Shown piece by piece: positions 20,255-31,984 of a stretch of 64,000 nt of DNA. How positions within the stretch are numbered: the first letter of the stretch is position 1; each line of letters starts with the position of its first letter. The translations under genes and the position numbers were made by a program. The notes under the pieces are model-generated. The model was given only the letters and a program-made list of their open reading frames with translations, searched no databases and was not told where the DNA came from. This DNA comes from Melieria omissa. Taxonomy: Eukaryota > Arthropoda > Insecta > Diptera > Ulidiidae. Location: the NCBI GenBank assembly GCA_963971225.1, contig OZ020269.1, positions 104,743,486-104,807,485 of the forward strand, written 5' to 3'.

Positions 20255-20755
20255 GTTTTTTGCTTCTAGAGATCTCCTTGCTGTCCTTGGAGCATGGTTT
20301 TCTTAATGTTTTAAGTCTCCTTAATGAAGCTGGGCATCTATGGAAGAAGTGTTGTATGTTTGCCGTCGACATCCAACCACCGCATCGAACACCTTTTTCG
20401 CCGGAGCTTCGTCGTCCATGCGGCAGACATGACCGAGCCAGCGTAGCCGCTGGATGTTAATTCGCTGCACTACGTCCATGTCCCTATACAGCTCGTTATT
20501 GGTTCGTATACGATAGTCGTCACCAACACGTACAGGGCCGCAGATTTTGCGAAGTACCTTCCTCTCGAACACTCCAAGGGCCGCTGACGGGGCTGAATGG
20601 TTAAAAGAATCAGTTACAAATTTTCTTCCTTTCAATGTCCGACTTGCTCCTGGAGAACTGTTTGGTATGCTTGGAGCATGTATTCACAGTATTTTTGTTG
20701 CTTTTAGAGAACTCCTTCATGTTCTCGTAGCATGGTTTCCTTAGTGTTTACAATC
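20255..20755. repeat. Flanking direct repeat around a LINE fragment
   Basis: About 60 bp at 20258-20318 (TTGCTTCTAGAGATCTCCTT, then GGAGCATGGTTTTCTTAATG) recurs at 20697-20755 (TTGCTTTTAGAGAACTCCTT, then GTAGCATGGTTTCCTTAGTG). The LINE fragment at 20340-20590 lies between them. The copies are diverged, so this is an older duplication rather than a fresh target-site duplication. Confidence 0.55.
20340..20592 (-). pseudogene. RTE/CR1-like LINE C-terminus fragment
   Basis: The minus strand encodes LGVFERKVLRKICGPVRVGD, then DYRIRTNNELYRDMDVVQRI and NIQRLRWLGHVCRMDDEAPA-KKVFDA. LGVFERKxLRKIxGPVR followed by RLRWLGHVxRMDD is the conserved post-RT tail of many endonuclease/RT retrotransposons in insects. 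A fuller copy is at 61118-61690, where the tail continues RRRGRPCLRWKDEVKEAL. Clade assignment is tentative. Confidence 0.75.
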
Positions 20756-20849
20756 ACTTATTTTATAAGACCGGACATGTACTGAAGATGGTTTCCTTCT
20801 CATCTGGATTGCCAGAATTGATGCTGTAATGCATGAATGGTAGTCAAAA

Positions 20850-21150
20850 ACTGTTCTTTGGGATCACATCGTCGCGGCTACGTTAGAAGTTCCCAGACAG
20901 ATACAAATTTGTGATTTCTAAGGGCAAACGTGGCCTGAACTTGTCGATTCAACTAGTAATTTAGGAGTAAGTCTTATGGAAGCGAGACCTTCTGTTGTTA
21001 GTCACGTTTGCTTGGAAAACAAAAAAAAACACTGAACATTTTGCAAGAGAGTGCCCAGTATTCTGTTGATCCAGGATCGAAAATTGGAACAAGGTGATAA
21101 TTACATATAGGAACTCTTTGAACTTGAAGTTTACGACGTTTTTCGTTAAA
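20850..21150 (+). pseudogene. LINE C-terminal relic
   Basis: The stretch CACTGAACATTTTGCAAGAG followed by AGTGCCCAGTATTCTGTTGA is a diverged duplicate of 21540-21595, which reads EETTEHFV-RER-PVFC in one frame, the H..C part of a LINE C-terminal Cys/His box. Frames are broken. Confidence 0.45.
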
Positions 21151-21249
21151 GAAATTAATGTCCCGTCTGGTTGAGAAAATACCTGAAATTCATTCTAAAA
21201 CTTTTTAATAGTAACTTTGATTGAGCATAGTAACCATATCGACCAATGA

Positions 21250-21640
21250 TACAATCTGCTTTTAAAAGCGCAACGATTAAGTTGGACAGGCCATGTAACA
21301 CGAATGGACTCCACGAGGGCGCAGAAGAAAATTCTAGAGGCCAAAACGTTCGACACTAAAGTAAGGGGAAGGCCAAGATCAAGATGGACCGACGAACTAA
21401 AGGAAGACACGAAAAAACTTGGGAGGAACTTGAGATGTATGGAGGTCCCACGTGCAGCAGGCCAAAGCTCACAAAGAGCTGTAGCGCCAAATGATGATGA
21501 TGACTGTCTGCTTTTGGCGATGTCTACTTCCAAAACGAAGAAACAACTGAACACTTCGTTAGGGAACGCCCAGTATTCTGTTGATCCAGAAGACAGCAAC
21601 TGATGTAGAAAGCCTTAGTAGGGCGCTGGTCTTAATTTTG
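21250..21640 (+). pseudogene. LINE C-terminus (RLSWTGHVTRMD type) plus Cys/His tail relic
   Basis: The frame LLKAQRLSWTGHVTRMDSTR, AQKKILEAKTFD, RGRPRSRWTDELKEDTKKLG runs to about 21510 and resembles the retrotransposon C-terminal pattern RLxWxGHVxRMD..RGRPRxRWxDE. An EETTEHFVRERPVFC-like segment follows in another frame (21530-21600) and belongs to a different LINE lineage. The join suggests two fragments side by side. Confidence 0.65.
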
Positions 21641-23402
21641 GATGCTCCCTCAAGTTCTACAATCACTAAAAGCATAAGTCAGCCACTGTAATCTTGAGAG
21701 CAATAATCCTAGAACGACTCTGTAATCGCCCTTGAAAGCAACAATATATATAAGGTATACTTTTTATATTCAGAATTTAAAAAATTCAAATAGCTGGGCA
21801 CAATTCGGTAGTAAAATGAAGTCTGGCAAGGCCACAATCCAGGATATAAATATGTAAGTTGCTTCAGATCGAGTAAAAATGTAATAATAAAGGATCTCTT
21901 GTCCGCAGTAGTGGTAGACTTGTGATGTAATTGATAAAAATCGATTAGGCATAGTTCTCGAAAATCGATACTTATTGCTTTGGCTTTCACCATTTTAAAG
22001 TAAGTCAACGTTCAGACTGTCAAAAGTAAAGAATTTTCTTATTCTGCAAATATTAATGACAAATTTTACTGAAATCCCAAATCTGTGCTTCTGATGACTA
22101 ATTTTAATAGGCCATCAATAATTTTACAACAAATCCTATCTAAATTATGTTGCCGGTTGTATTGAAACTCTCATATTTTCTAAATCTCCATAGCATTGAC
22201 TTGACACAAAATGGCGCACTGTGCATATTTTTATTAAATTGCCATGTCGTAAAAATAACAAAAATTACCAAAACACAAAGATTATAGTACAAAACGTCCC
22301 GATCGTAAAGCGGGCCTTATCGTTATTACGCTTTAAGGTCATTTTGTTTGGCAACTTTATGTGACGTTTAATTTTTTTTATAGATTTCCGCTCGAAAGCA
22401 ACACAAATAAAATAATAACAATTATTATTATTATTAGAAGGCTTCGTTTTTGGTTGTATTTTTTTTATTTTGTTTTGTTGTTTTTGTGTTGTTGTGTTTT
22501 GTGACAGCTGCCGCCCTGCAACAGACTTTTGGCCACTGACGAGGGCCTAACCCCTTTTTTACGGCACAATTAGCGCAAATAATAATTTTAATCGAAATTA
22601 TTTCCGCAATACCAAAGCTACAACAACAACAACAATAGTAACAGTGTAAATAATATAAAAGCGTAGTTTATGTGCGCTTAAGTGCCCACGGGCCAACGCA
22701 ACTGGCAGCATGTCTCTCGGTTTTGTTGTTGTTCGGCCAGTTGCAGCTCCTTAGACCTTCATTGGAAATTGACCCTTTGAACGGGCGAGCAAGTGAGACG
22801 CTATCGCCGCGGCAGCTATTAGCTCACGCCACATTTTTATGACAGCCAATTGCCATTTGAAGCGAATGAGCCGCACGAGACGGCAAAAAAAGCCGGGTCC
22901 GGAGTTTTAATTGTACGTACGCAATTTATCGTAAAAGCGATAAAGGACTTTACGAGCAAGTAGTACGTGCTTATGACAGTTGAATTCCTTTGCGACAATT
23001 GGCAGTCAAAGTGGCCGATGGACGAGAGAAGATGACAGACGCACGACATGAGATTGAAGACGCGAACATGAACGTTGTTTGGGGCGAGATTTCAAAAAAA
23101 CCTGGTTTGTTGTGGAAATTTTGCGAAACTTGAAACTGAAATTAAATAATGTAATTTTATAAGAAATTGACAAATATTTGTTGTTGTTGTTGTTGTTGTA
23201 ATAAGCAGTCAATTGTGCAGGAGTTTATTTGCCACATGTGTAGTTGAGTGAAGTCGCAGTTGCCGCTTCGGCAGGACGAGATTTTTGCCTCACTGAGAAA
23301 ATTGTGTAGCCGCCGAAATGCCGCAAACTGCCAATAAATTTTCCACTTAAAAGTGAATAATTGCGGTGAAGATTTCCAAATTGCAAAGTTAACTCGCACG
23401 GC

Positions 23403-23441
23403 CACACACACACACACACACACGCACACACACACACACAC
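23403..23441. repeat. (AC)n microsatellite
   Basis: About 19 AC units with one CG interruption near 23424. Confidence 0.95.
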
Positions 23442-24450
23442 TGCACATCATTGCTAGCAAAAAGCGAAATGTTGCAAAGCCACACAAACACGAGCCGGAT
23501 ATGAAAGGCACGCAAGGATATTTGTGGGCAATTCATAAATACACACACACACACACAAATACAAACACAGAGAGAGGGCTCTGTGTGCAGCTGGCTGTGC
23601 GGTGTTGCCGCACAGATAAAAGGATCAACGCTGCCCAAAACAACAAATAGCATTGGCAACAAAAACAACCAGCACGAACGCGCTGAACGACCGGGTTGGC
23701 GGTTTTACCGTTTACCGTTATGGCTTTGAAAGGCAGCACTCGCTTAAGCTGGACTTGTGCACAAAAAACGGCAGCATGTGGCAACCACATAAAACGTTCA
23801 AACACACACACACAAATTTTGAGGCATTTTCCAGCAGCGAAAAACACCAAAAGGCAAAATGAATTCAATCGAGAATGAAATGAAATGTATGAAATATTTA
23901 CATAAAAATCATAGCAACAACAACAACAACCATGCAAAAGGGGTACGCACCCTTTTGCGGTTAATTTGTAGCAGATTTTCAGTTAAATGCTCAAAGTTCA
24001 CTATGCACTGAAGCCTTCAAAAAGGGCATTAAAAGCCGCTCGAAAGCGCTTCAAGCAGCAATGCGAATCTTCAAATGTTTGATTGCGTCGAAAAGCGACG
24101 CTGAGAGGCGGCGGCACTCGAGCAATCAGCTGAGCGTTGTGAATTGCCGCGGCATGAATTAAGAAGTGGCCACGGATGGCAACACTTGAAGCGTCAGCAA
24201 TGCGTAAAAGCGTTTGAGAATTGCAAAAATTGAATTAAAAAATTTTAAAAAAAAAATCGCAAAATCTATCTCTGAAAATACAAATAAAAAAAAATTAAAT
24301 TAAAAGTAAACTCAATGACAAATGGCTGAGAGGGCAGCGCAGCGTCGCGGCTCAGATAAAAAAGATTAAAGCATGGCGCTGCAGTCGCAGTTGCGGCGCA
24401 CATGTAGGGCCAAAGCACGTTTCGGGGCGCGCACAAAGCGAACGTAAAAC

Positions 24451-25149
24451 ATGCCAAAGGCAAAAGCGGCAAATCGCAATAATAAATTTCACAAAGCATG
24501 TCTCGCAATCGCCAATAACCAAAAACGTAAAACAAAAAAAATTTGTTTTAAAAAAAATATTTCACATTGCATACTTGCAGGCGCGCTAACGGCGCTCGGC
24601 ACACGTAGCGGCATAAAAATAAATACAGACGATCGACAGCACAACGCATTATTGCCAAACACACTGATAGCTCTGCGAAGAAGAGCACAACTCGAACAAC
24701 CAACACACTCGTGCAACCTACGAGCAACATGCAACAACATTCGATTGAGCGCGGCCGCCGGCAAGAGCGCAACTTATGTGCGTACGTGCAAACAGACAGA
24801 CAGCATCGGACAGATAGACACAAAGGCAATGTTGGCACGCGGCGCAAACAAGGCAAAAAGTGCTGCACGCGCACTGAAAAGTCGACACAAATCTTTGAAA
24901 TGTTGCACGAATCGTCTTGTGGCTAACAAGTTGCAACGTCAGGCGGCGTGTGCGCGTTGCCGCTGCTGCTATGTTAAGTACACACGCGCCGCAAATACAT
25001 TGCTGCAATTTCTTTTGGCAATTGCAACCACAACAACTACAACAGCTGCTGAGCCGAAATTTGTTGAGCCGCTACAATTGCAGTCGGTAACTGTGCTGCA
25101 CGTGATTGGAATTGTGCGCTGTCGAAGGAGCAGATGGAGGCCGTGTTGA
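24451..25149 (+). other. 232-codon open frame of unknown status
   Basis: ATG to stop, 232 codons, rich in Ala, Arg, Lys, Asn, Thr and Cys. No domain, signal peptide or membrane segment was recognised. The C-terminal third has a TTTTTTAAEP run from a CAA/ACA-type simple repeat. Overlapping minus-strand frames of 91-136 codons show the region is simply stop-poor owing to its GC content. I do not call it a gene; it could be untranslated exon or enhancer DNA. Confidence 0.15.
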
Positions 25150-25585
25150 AGGCGAATTTTACAGTTGCATGCAAATGCAACGCTGAGCATTGTAAGCTCT
25201 TCGATGCGCGTCTGCTGCCAATGGCAACAGTGGCTGCACTCGGCCGCCAGCATCCCGTTGAGCTCAAAGGTAGTTAACGCATAACAGGTGACTGGGAAAT
25301 CTTCGCCAGCGTGGTCGGTGTCTGGCAATAAGCTTTGTTGATGTGTGGTTGTGGTGTTGCACAAATCGCCTTCAGGCATATCGTGAAAAATGAAAAAATG
25401 GTCTTGGAAACGAGGGGCCAGAACTTTTCAATGTTTCGAAAAATATTGTAGCATATTTTTCGGCAAAAAGGAGAATGTATCGCATTATGTCTCGATGTCT
25501 TTCTTTAATGCTTAAACCGAAACTTTCTTAAATGCTTGAAATGAAACTTATTTTGGTTCCAATTTGATTTGCTGCTGTTTTTATG

Positions 25586-26617
25586 TTTCATTTCATTTCA
25601 TTCATTTCATTTCATTTCATTCATTTCATTTCATTTCATTTCATTCATTTCATTCATTTCATTCATTTCATTCATTTCATTCATTTCATTCATTTCATTC
25701 ATTTCATTCATTTCATTCATTTCATTCATTTCATTCATTTCATTCATTTCATTCATTTCATTCATTTCATTCATTTCATTCATTTCATTCATTTCATTCA
25801 TTTCATTCATTTCATTCATTTCATTCATTTCATTCATTTCATTCATTTCATTCATTTCATTCATTTCATTCATTTCATTCATTTCATTCATTTCATTCAT
25901 TTCATTCATTTCATTCATTTCATTCATTTCATTCATTTCATTCATTTCATTCATTTCATTCATTTCATTCATTTCATTCATTTCATTCATTTCATTCATT
26001 TCATTCATTTCATTCATTTCATTCATTTCATTCATTTCATTCATTTCATTCATTTCATTCATTTCATTCATTTCGTTTCATTCATTTCATTTCATTCATT
26101 TCATTCATTTCATTCATTTCATTCATTTCATTCATTTCATTCATTTCATTCATTTCATTCATTTCATTCATTTCATTCATTTCATTCATTTCATTCATTT
26201 CATTCATTTCATTCATTTCATTCATTTCATTCATTTCATTCATTTCATTCATTTCATTCATTTCATTCATTTCATTCATTTCATTCATTTCATTCATTTC
26301 ATTCATTTCATTCATTTCATTCATTTCATTTCATTCATTTCATTCATTTCATTCATTTCATTCATTTCATTCATTTCATTCATTTCATTCATTTCATTCA
26401 TTTCATTCATTTCATTCATTTCATTCATTTCATTCATTTCATTCATTTCATTCATTTCATTCATTTCATTCATTTCATTCATTTCATTCATTTCATTCAT
26501 TTCATTCATTTCATTCATTTCATTCATTTCATTCATTTCATTCATTTCATTCATTTCATTCATTTCATTCATTTCATTCATTTCATTCATTTCATTCATT
26601 TCATCATTTCATTCATT
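25586..26617. repeat. 1.03-kb satellite, 9-bp unit (TTTCATTCA)n
   Basis: About 110 copies of a 9-bp unit made from TTTCA + TTCA. The first ~60 bp mixes 5- and 9-bp units, and irregular units occur near 26073-26098 (including one TTTCG), 26328 and 26600. The plus strand has almost no G. Because the period is a multiple of three, every frame without a stop stays open: the plus strand gives His-Ser-Phe/Ile-Ser-Phe repeats and the minus strand gives Met-Asn-Glu repeats. These are not genes. Confidence 0.98.
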
Positions 26618-27289
26618 TTTAGTATAAATAACAAGTGCAAATAAATACGCAAGATTTTGGAATTAAAAAATTTATTTATTAAATTTGTGAAACGAGTAAT
26701 GAAGTATTTCAAACATCAGTGAGATAAATTACATTACTTGACACGAAAAATGCACCTAAAAATAAAAACTGAAAATCCAAAAAATTTTTGTATGAACCAT
26801 TTTCAAAAAATCTTTTAAAAACCAAATTTTATTTATTTATTTATTTAGCTAATGACCAAATGTCCTTACTGACTATAGGAAATATTTGTAAATACAAACT
26901 ACAACTTACTTAAAGTATTTACCAAAAAAACTTTTTAAGCTATGAGCACCTTTTGCTTCAGATCCACATATCTCGTAAACGAATCATCTTACTAACACGA
27001 GGTGTCCATCGTTCAGAAGATGGTTCTTTATCCTTTCCAGCGATATATCGACTGTCGAAATCAGATTAGATTTGGGGAAGTGACTGACGGTGAAAGTTGA
27101 AAAAAGTGAATTTTTCTACCATTTTTTTTAATTATAAATTTTCAAATTATTTCTTTATAGATAAAATAAATTATCTTCTTTGCGTTTAAGATCCAAGATG
27201 AAAGATACATTATTTGTGCAAATGTTAAGCCTAACATCAATAGAATCGACAGAAAAATGACAAAGTTATGAAGCACTGAGTGATAATAA
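26618..27289. other. Noncoding, nothing recognised
   Basis: AT-rich with an ATTT repeat at about 26826-26848. No element ends or motifs found. Confidence 0.5.
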
Positions 27290-27738
27290 CAACTTTGAAT
27301 TTGATACACCGTGCAACAAAAACAAATTTTTTTGTAGAGGCCCATCAAAATTTTGATATAATCGTGAACTAGAGATCATTCATAGTAACTTGGCTTAGTC
27401 AGTTTTTCATTTTCTGATCCAATATCCTTTTTAAAGGACTTTACAATTTTAAGGACATAGACATTTGAAATCTGTTTTTGTATATTTGCAGTTGTGCAAT
27501 GATGAAGATATGGGTGTCAAATGAAAGAAGAACATTCTCTCCTTGTCACATTTTCAGTTTTGGCTCAATTTTGGCGTTCAAGTTAATTTCTGAGCTTTTC
27601 AGAGTTCTATAGTAGAATTTTATGGCGAATATTTTCGTGGTACATTTTGTCCTCAAAAAGTCCTGTTTTACAGGACATTTCTGGCATTTTATAAAAAGGG
27701 GTCAAATTGACCCATACAAATAGGAGCTATAGGGTTAA
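27290..27738. repeat. TTAA-family dispersed repeat, copy with right end
   Basis: It contains the blocks shared with 4572-4740 and 18295-18410 and ends at GGGTTAA (27732-27738). The subterminal GGGTCAAATTGACCC palindrome mirrors that at 5421-5439. Probably the right part of a non-autonomous TTAA-inserting element; the left end was not located. Confidence 0.45.
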
Positions 27739-28165
27739 AATGCTACACAAAATGTTCTTCGTAGTATTTTACATCAAATTGCTGAACACATAATATACCT
27801 AAAATGTGAGGTTACATGGTTTTCGTATGCCGATTCACCATAAGACTCTGCAAAACGGGAAAAACTTTGACCCCCCTAAAAAAAATTCAGAGGTAAACTT
27901 TTAAAACGCCGATACACGTAAATTTTTTTTTGTCCTCCTCTACCAGAATCCGTTGTCAGAATCTTGTTATTTTTTTTTTTTTATGTTTAGTGTTGTTAGT
28001 AAAAAAGTTTCGCCACTGCTCGGCTCTCTGTAGGCTCACTATTCTTAGACAGCTTTAAAGACCTCAGAACAGCCAATATAAGTGACCTCCACGGTTTTTT
28101 CAGCGAAGAAATTTCTCTTGAATTAGAGATAAATCACTTCTTTCATTGCCAATGGGAAAAAACAG
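27739..28165. other. Noncoding, nothing recognised
   Basis: No motif, element end or tandem repeat recognised. A T-rich run lies at 27969-27982. Confidence 0.5.
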
Positions 28166-28430
28166 GTAGGGAAAGGTCAAACTTCCACTCTGAGGTCATA
28201 ATGACCCGTTGTTAATCTCTTCGTGGTTTCCTCTGAAGCTAACCAATAGTCTCTCGGGGCAAACAAGTTCGATATATAACGATCGATTTTCTTGGCGCTA
28301 GTCATGTCTGTCAGAAATCTTTACATTGGGGTACGAAGTCGGCTTTCCTGCTGAACCGGGTAGTGATGAATCGTTTCTACCTCTTCTTCACCAGCTTCTG
28401 CAGACATTACTGGACAAGTGACGCCTTTTG
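28166..28430 (-). pseudogene. LINE (I/LOA-like) 3' end, minus strand
   Basis: On the minus strand a SSNVCRSW-EEEVETIHHY segment (the Cys/His box, second Cys lost) is followed by RLRTP and a ...NLFAPRD..WLAS region, then a 3' UTR with CAGAGTGGAAGTTTGACC and a CCCTACCTG end. It aligns with the plus-strand copy at 5601-6035. Frames are broken at several points. Confidence 0.65.
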
Positions 28431-28532
28431 ATGAACATGGAACGGAATATTGCAGGGTCCGGTAATGGTTTCAACGAATCTATGAATGGACTGTTCGACT
28501 CAGTATGTTAACCGTAGAAATCGTGTTTTTTC

Positions 28533-28823
28533 TCAAGGACGATAGGATAGGGAGGTCGATAGTGCCCGGCAGATGGCGCAATCGGTCCTGCTGCGCCATG
28601 AGTACTCAATATCTGTTTTGGTCAATAGATGATAGAAATCATAGGACATGCCCCACTTGGTTCTTCCAGCGGAGACTCCGTCTCTCTTTCCTCTGTCGAT
28701 CTCTACTACTCCAACTACTTTTTCGCCGGAGCTTCTTTGTCCATAGAGCAGAATTATCCAGGCCAGTGTAGCCCCTCGATGTTGATACGCTGTGCCGCCT
28801 CCATGTCTAACACTTAGTGTCAC
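28533..28823 (-). pseudogene. RTE/CR1-like LINE C-terminus relic
   Basis: The minus strand reads AAQRINIEGLHWPG, DKEAPAKK in an adjacent frame, then RTKWGMSYDFYHLL. This corresponds to VVQRINIQRLRWLGHV..MDDEAPAKK in the copies at 20.4 and 61.2 kb. The plus-strand relic at 43258-43530 shares the TSYNFYHLL tail, so these two are the closest pair. Not functional. Confidence 0.6.
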
Positions 28824-28830
28824 TACTTAA

Positions 28831-31451
28831 AAAGTGTGACACTATGTCACAAGCCAATGTTAACTCCACCTTCTTGGAAACTTCTTGGTCCATTTGGGCC
28901 AAAAGTGAGCCTTTTTATTTAATTTAATTTGGATCTTTTTTATACAAAAGTGTGCAAACAAAAAAAAAACCAAAAGTCTTACGTTTTGAAGTCCAAGTCT
29001 TACCATTGGACTTGGACTTTGAGGACTTTTGAGGACAATTCGTAAAAATTTCGAAATTTGGTGTTGAAAAACCAATAAAATGGTCCTTTCGTTTTCACTT
29101 TGAGCTTTTTTTGGGAACATGTTGGTACAAAAAATTTTAGTTGAGTGGCAACCGTTCAAGTTTTCTGTAGTCAAAAACATTCACAAATTTTTCATTAATC
29201 ACTTTAAATAAATATGCCCACAGAGCAAACATATCACTTCGAAATTTTTGTTTTTGTTTCTGTCAAACACTTAAAGTTGCCAAATCACTGACTGCGCAAC
29301 AACTCTATGCACGCAACACTTCTTCACGCAACTTAGAAGCGCAAACTTTTCCAAGTAATTGTTGGCAATGTGCTCAAAGAGGACTTTTTCCTAGAAACAT
29401 TATTGCAAACTATGCGGCCCCACCACAGTTCCCAATTTGGCCCAAATAAGCGCAAATTGTTTCACTTTGACTTGTAGTGGCTGTGGGTCGCGTAATCGTT
29501 TCATCGGCACGAAACAAAAAACGTAGGCCCCGAACGTTGCCTAACAACTGCCACAGTCACATCCACTGGACGCGCCGACTTGCCACTGATTTTTGTCATA
29601 ATCAGACACAACTACTATCAGTGCCATATTTTGCTTGTTTGTTTTTTGTTATTTCGGCTCGTTTCTCGGCCATCATTATGCCAAACTTTTGCTGCTTGCT
29701 TGCACTTTTCGTTCGCTCCATCTAACCTCACTCCGATAAAATACCTAAACGTGGCGCCTTGTTAGCGTTTCTTGGTTATTTCTTGCCGCATGCTCCCCTC
29801 GTGCGTTTGGTTCCTGTTGCAAAAGTTGATTATGTTAACAAAAATGTCCAAATATTATTGAAAATATTCAACGTGGCAAATTGCTGCTGATTCCCTGCCA
29901 CTCTCTCCCTCTTCTATATCGTGAAACTGCTTCAACCCTCCCTGCAAGGACCCACTTTACTCCCACATACAACTTACGCGCAATGCTGCTCGCGTTCAAC
30001 CGACTCAGCTGGTTGATAAGTTGGTTGTTGTTGTTGTTACTCTCGACTTGAGTCGGCCATGTAATGTTACGTCAATAGCAAAATTTCATTATTAACAAAA
30101 TGTTACTTATGCCAGCCAAAAGTTTTCGCTTGTGTTGTTTCGCTGCGTTCAAAAAACTTTTTCGTCGAGCTCAAGTTTTGCGCTTTACCCCCTTCCAGCA
30201 GCTGCTGTTGCAACAACAACAACAACAAAAACAACAAGAAACACGCTCATTTTGTTTTGCGCTGCGTCAAATTTTTGTTGCTGATGCGCACTTTTTCAAC
30301 TGATCGACTCCCCTCTTGCTCCGCTTAGGCGCCTCAAAGTATGCCATCAAAAATTCTTCTTTGCGCCTTAACCACTGCCACCGCGCCGCCATCCTCGGCC
30401 GCATTGCTGCTTGCAAGGCTGTACTGCGCCCGCATTTGACACATGTTCGACACGACGCGCGCGACGCGACGACGAGGCGGCGAATGGGCGAACTGCCAAG
30501 CGTGTACGAGCAGAGCGGAGCGAAAATGTGCCGGCGCAGCACGCGCTGATTGCCTGCCCTAATGGTGGCGTAATTAAGACGTAATATTTTGTTTTTGATT
30601 GATTTTCGCTTCACTTGTCGCTCAGCCGCTCTCGTTCCCCTCCTTCGGGCTTCGTTTTGTTGCTGACTTGTGGCGTGGGATGAGTGGCGTCTGTGTGTTG
30701 TTGCCTCACTGTTAATAGGTCAAAGTTGTTAAATAATCGCATGCTCGATTATTTTCCTGTGTTGGCTTGACAATTTCTGCTTCCTGCCGCCCGTTGCCCC
30801 GCCTCCTTGTTTCGGTATTCTTGTGTTTTTCACTAATTGAGCGATTTGTCTGATTAATCATTCGGTTGCTAATGAAGCGTGCGACGCACATGTGGCCAGC
30901 GAGAAGGTTATTGAATTTTGCGAATCAAGCTACAATGGAAAGAACTTTCTCAGCAAATTTACCTATTCGATGGAATGCACAGCATTTGATTTGGTCCTCG
31001 GGCATGTTAGGGCGAATGTATTTAGACTTATTCCTAAGTCTTTTAAGATTCAACCCAAGACTTAAAATACAATTTATTTACATATATTTTAGCAATTTTA
31101 TTTTAGTACGGAAGCCTGCTGAAAGTAAAATTTGTAACAAAAAAACGAATTGGGTGCTGGACCAACAGGACATGGACAATGTTAGTCTATCCAACAAATT
31201 TCTAAAGCGATGAAGCTCATTTCTTGCTCAGTGGAAATATGAAAAGAATTGTAACTGTATCTCGTGTATTTGCCTCGTCTTGAAAAGTGATTAGATTGAA
31301 CTTTGATCTGGTAGCATCATAAACCTGACTTTTTTCAATAATGACAATGCCACTCTTTACACTAATTCTTAGCTCTATTAGCGTGTGATAATAACATTTT
31401 ATGGTCTGAATTTGAGTTTATGGGTTCAGTATGATATGTACACATGGGCTT
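28831..31451. other. Noncoding, apparently single-copy DNA
   Basis: Contains an 11-bp inverted repeat (AAGTCCAAGTC / GACTTGGACTT, 28989-29019), a GTT run near 30026-30038, a CAA run near 30212-30236 and a GC-rich stretch around 30300-30560. A 71-codon open stretch without ATG lies at about 30853-31065 and is discussed under findings. No recognised gene. Confidence 0.5.
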
Positions 31452-31661
31452 TCAAAAAGACGAAGCTTGACACCACGGAACACGACCAATTTGGTATGTT
31501 TCAGAATTTCCTTTAGATGAGCAAGAAAGCCAAGTATGACAAGCATAGTTCAAACTACACAGCCTTAAAGAAAAAATTGTCACAAACCAAAGGTTCCAAA
31601 TAGGAATATTAAATCCCACTCTGTCAAGAAATGCCAGGCAATCATTTGACCCATAAACCAA
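31452..31661 (-). pseudogene. Possible jockey-like LINE C-terminus relic
   Basis: The minus-strand frame YGSNDCLAFLDRVGFNIP, WNLWFVTIFSLRLCSLNYAC resembles the last ~60 residues of some jockey/CR1-type RT proteins, which carry YG..D...R..FN..... and RTNYG..EP..R motifs. The match is by eye and partly out of frame. It could be unrelated. Confidence 0.35.
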
Positions 31662-31984
31662 ATTTAAATAGTCAAAATAATGTTACGAAAATGAATTATT
31701 CAGCGCAAACGCAGTCAAAAACCAACAATCAGTTTATTTACAGATTTACACTTTGCTTGTCTCTACACTTGTTACTACTTTGCTTATTCAACTAAGACTC
31801 GACCATCTGCGCTACAATTAGCTGCCTTTTATGCATGTCTGGTTATCGCGCCGACTGTTCTAGCACATTCCAATTGGACAATGCTCGACCATTCTCGCAC
31901 AGCTCATCACCTTCGCGAACCATCCTTGCCATATCGGAATTATAGCAAGTTTGCCGTACTGTAAAGAGCTGCCGTACACTTCGT

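Larger units (their letters stand above)
21641..25585. other. Noncoding, GC-richer single-copy DNA
   Basis: No transposon recognised. From 22680 to 25300 the base composition rises and CA/CAA/GTT microsatellites are frequent (GTT run 23179-23199, CA runs 23403-23441 and 23540-23560). This composition is like fly regulatory or untranslated exonic DNA, but no coding motif is seen. Confidence 0.5.

Noticed and set aside
25564..26644. Three 352-353-codon plus-strand frames and MNE-repeat minus-strand frames
   Set aside because: They are translations of the 9-bp satellite; a period divisible by three leaves frames open automatically.
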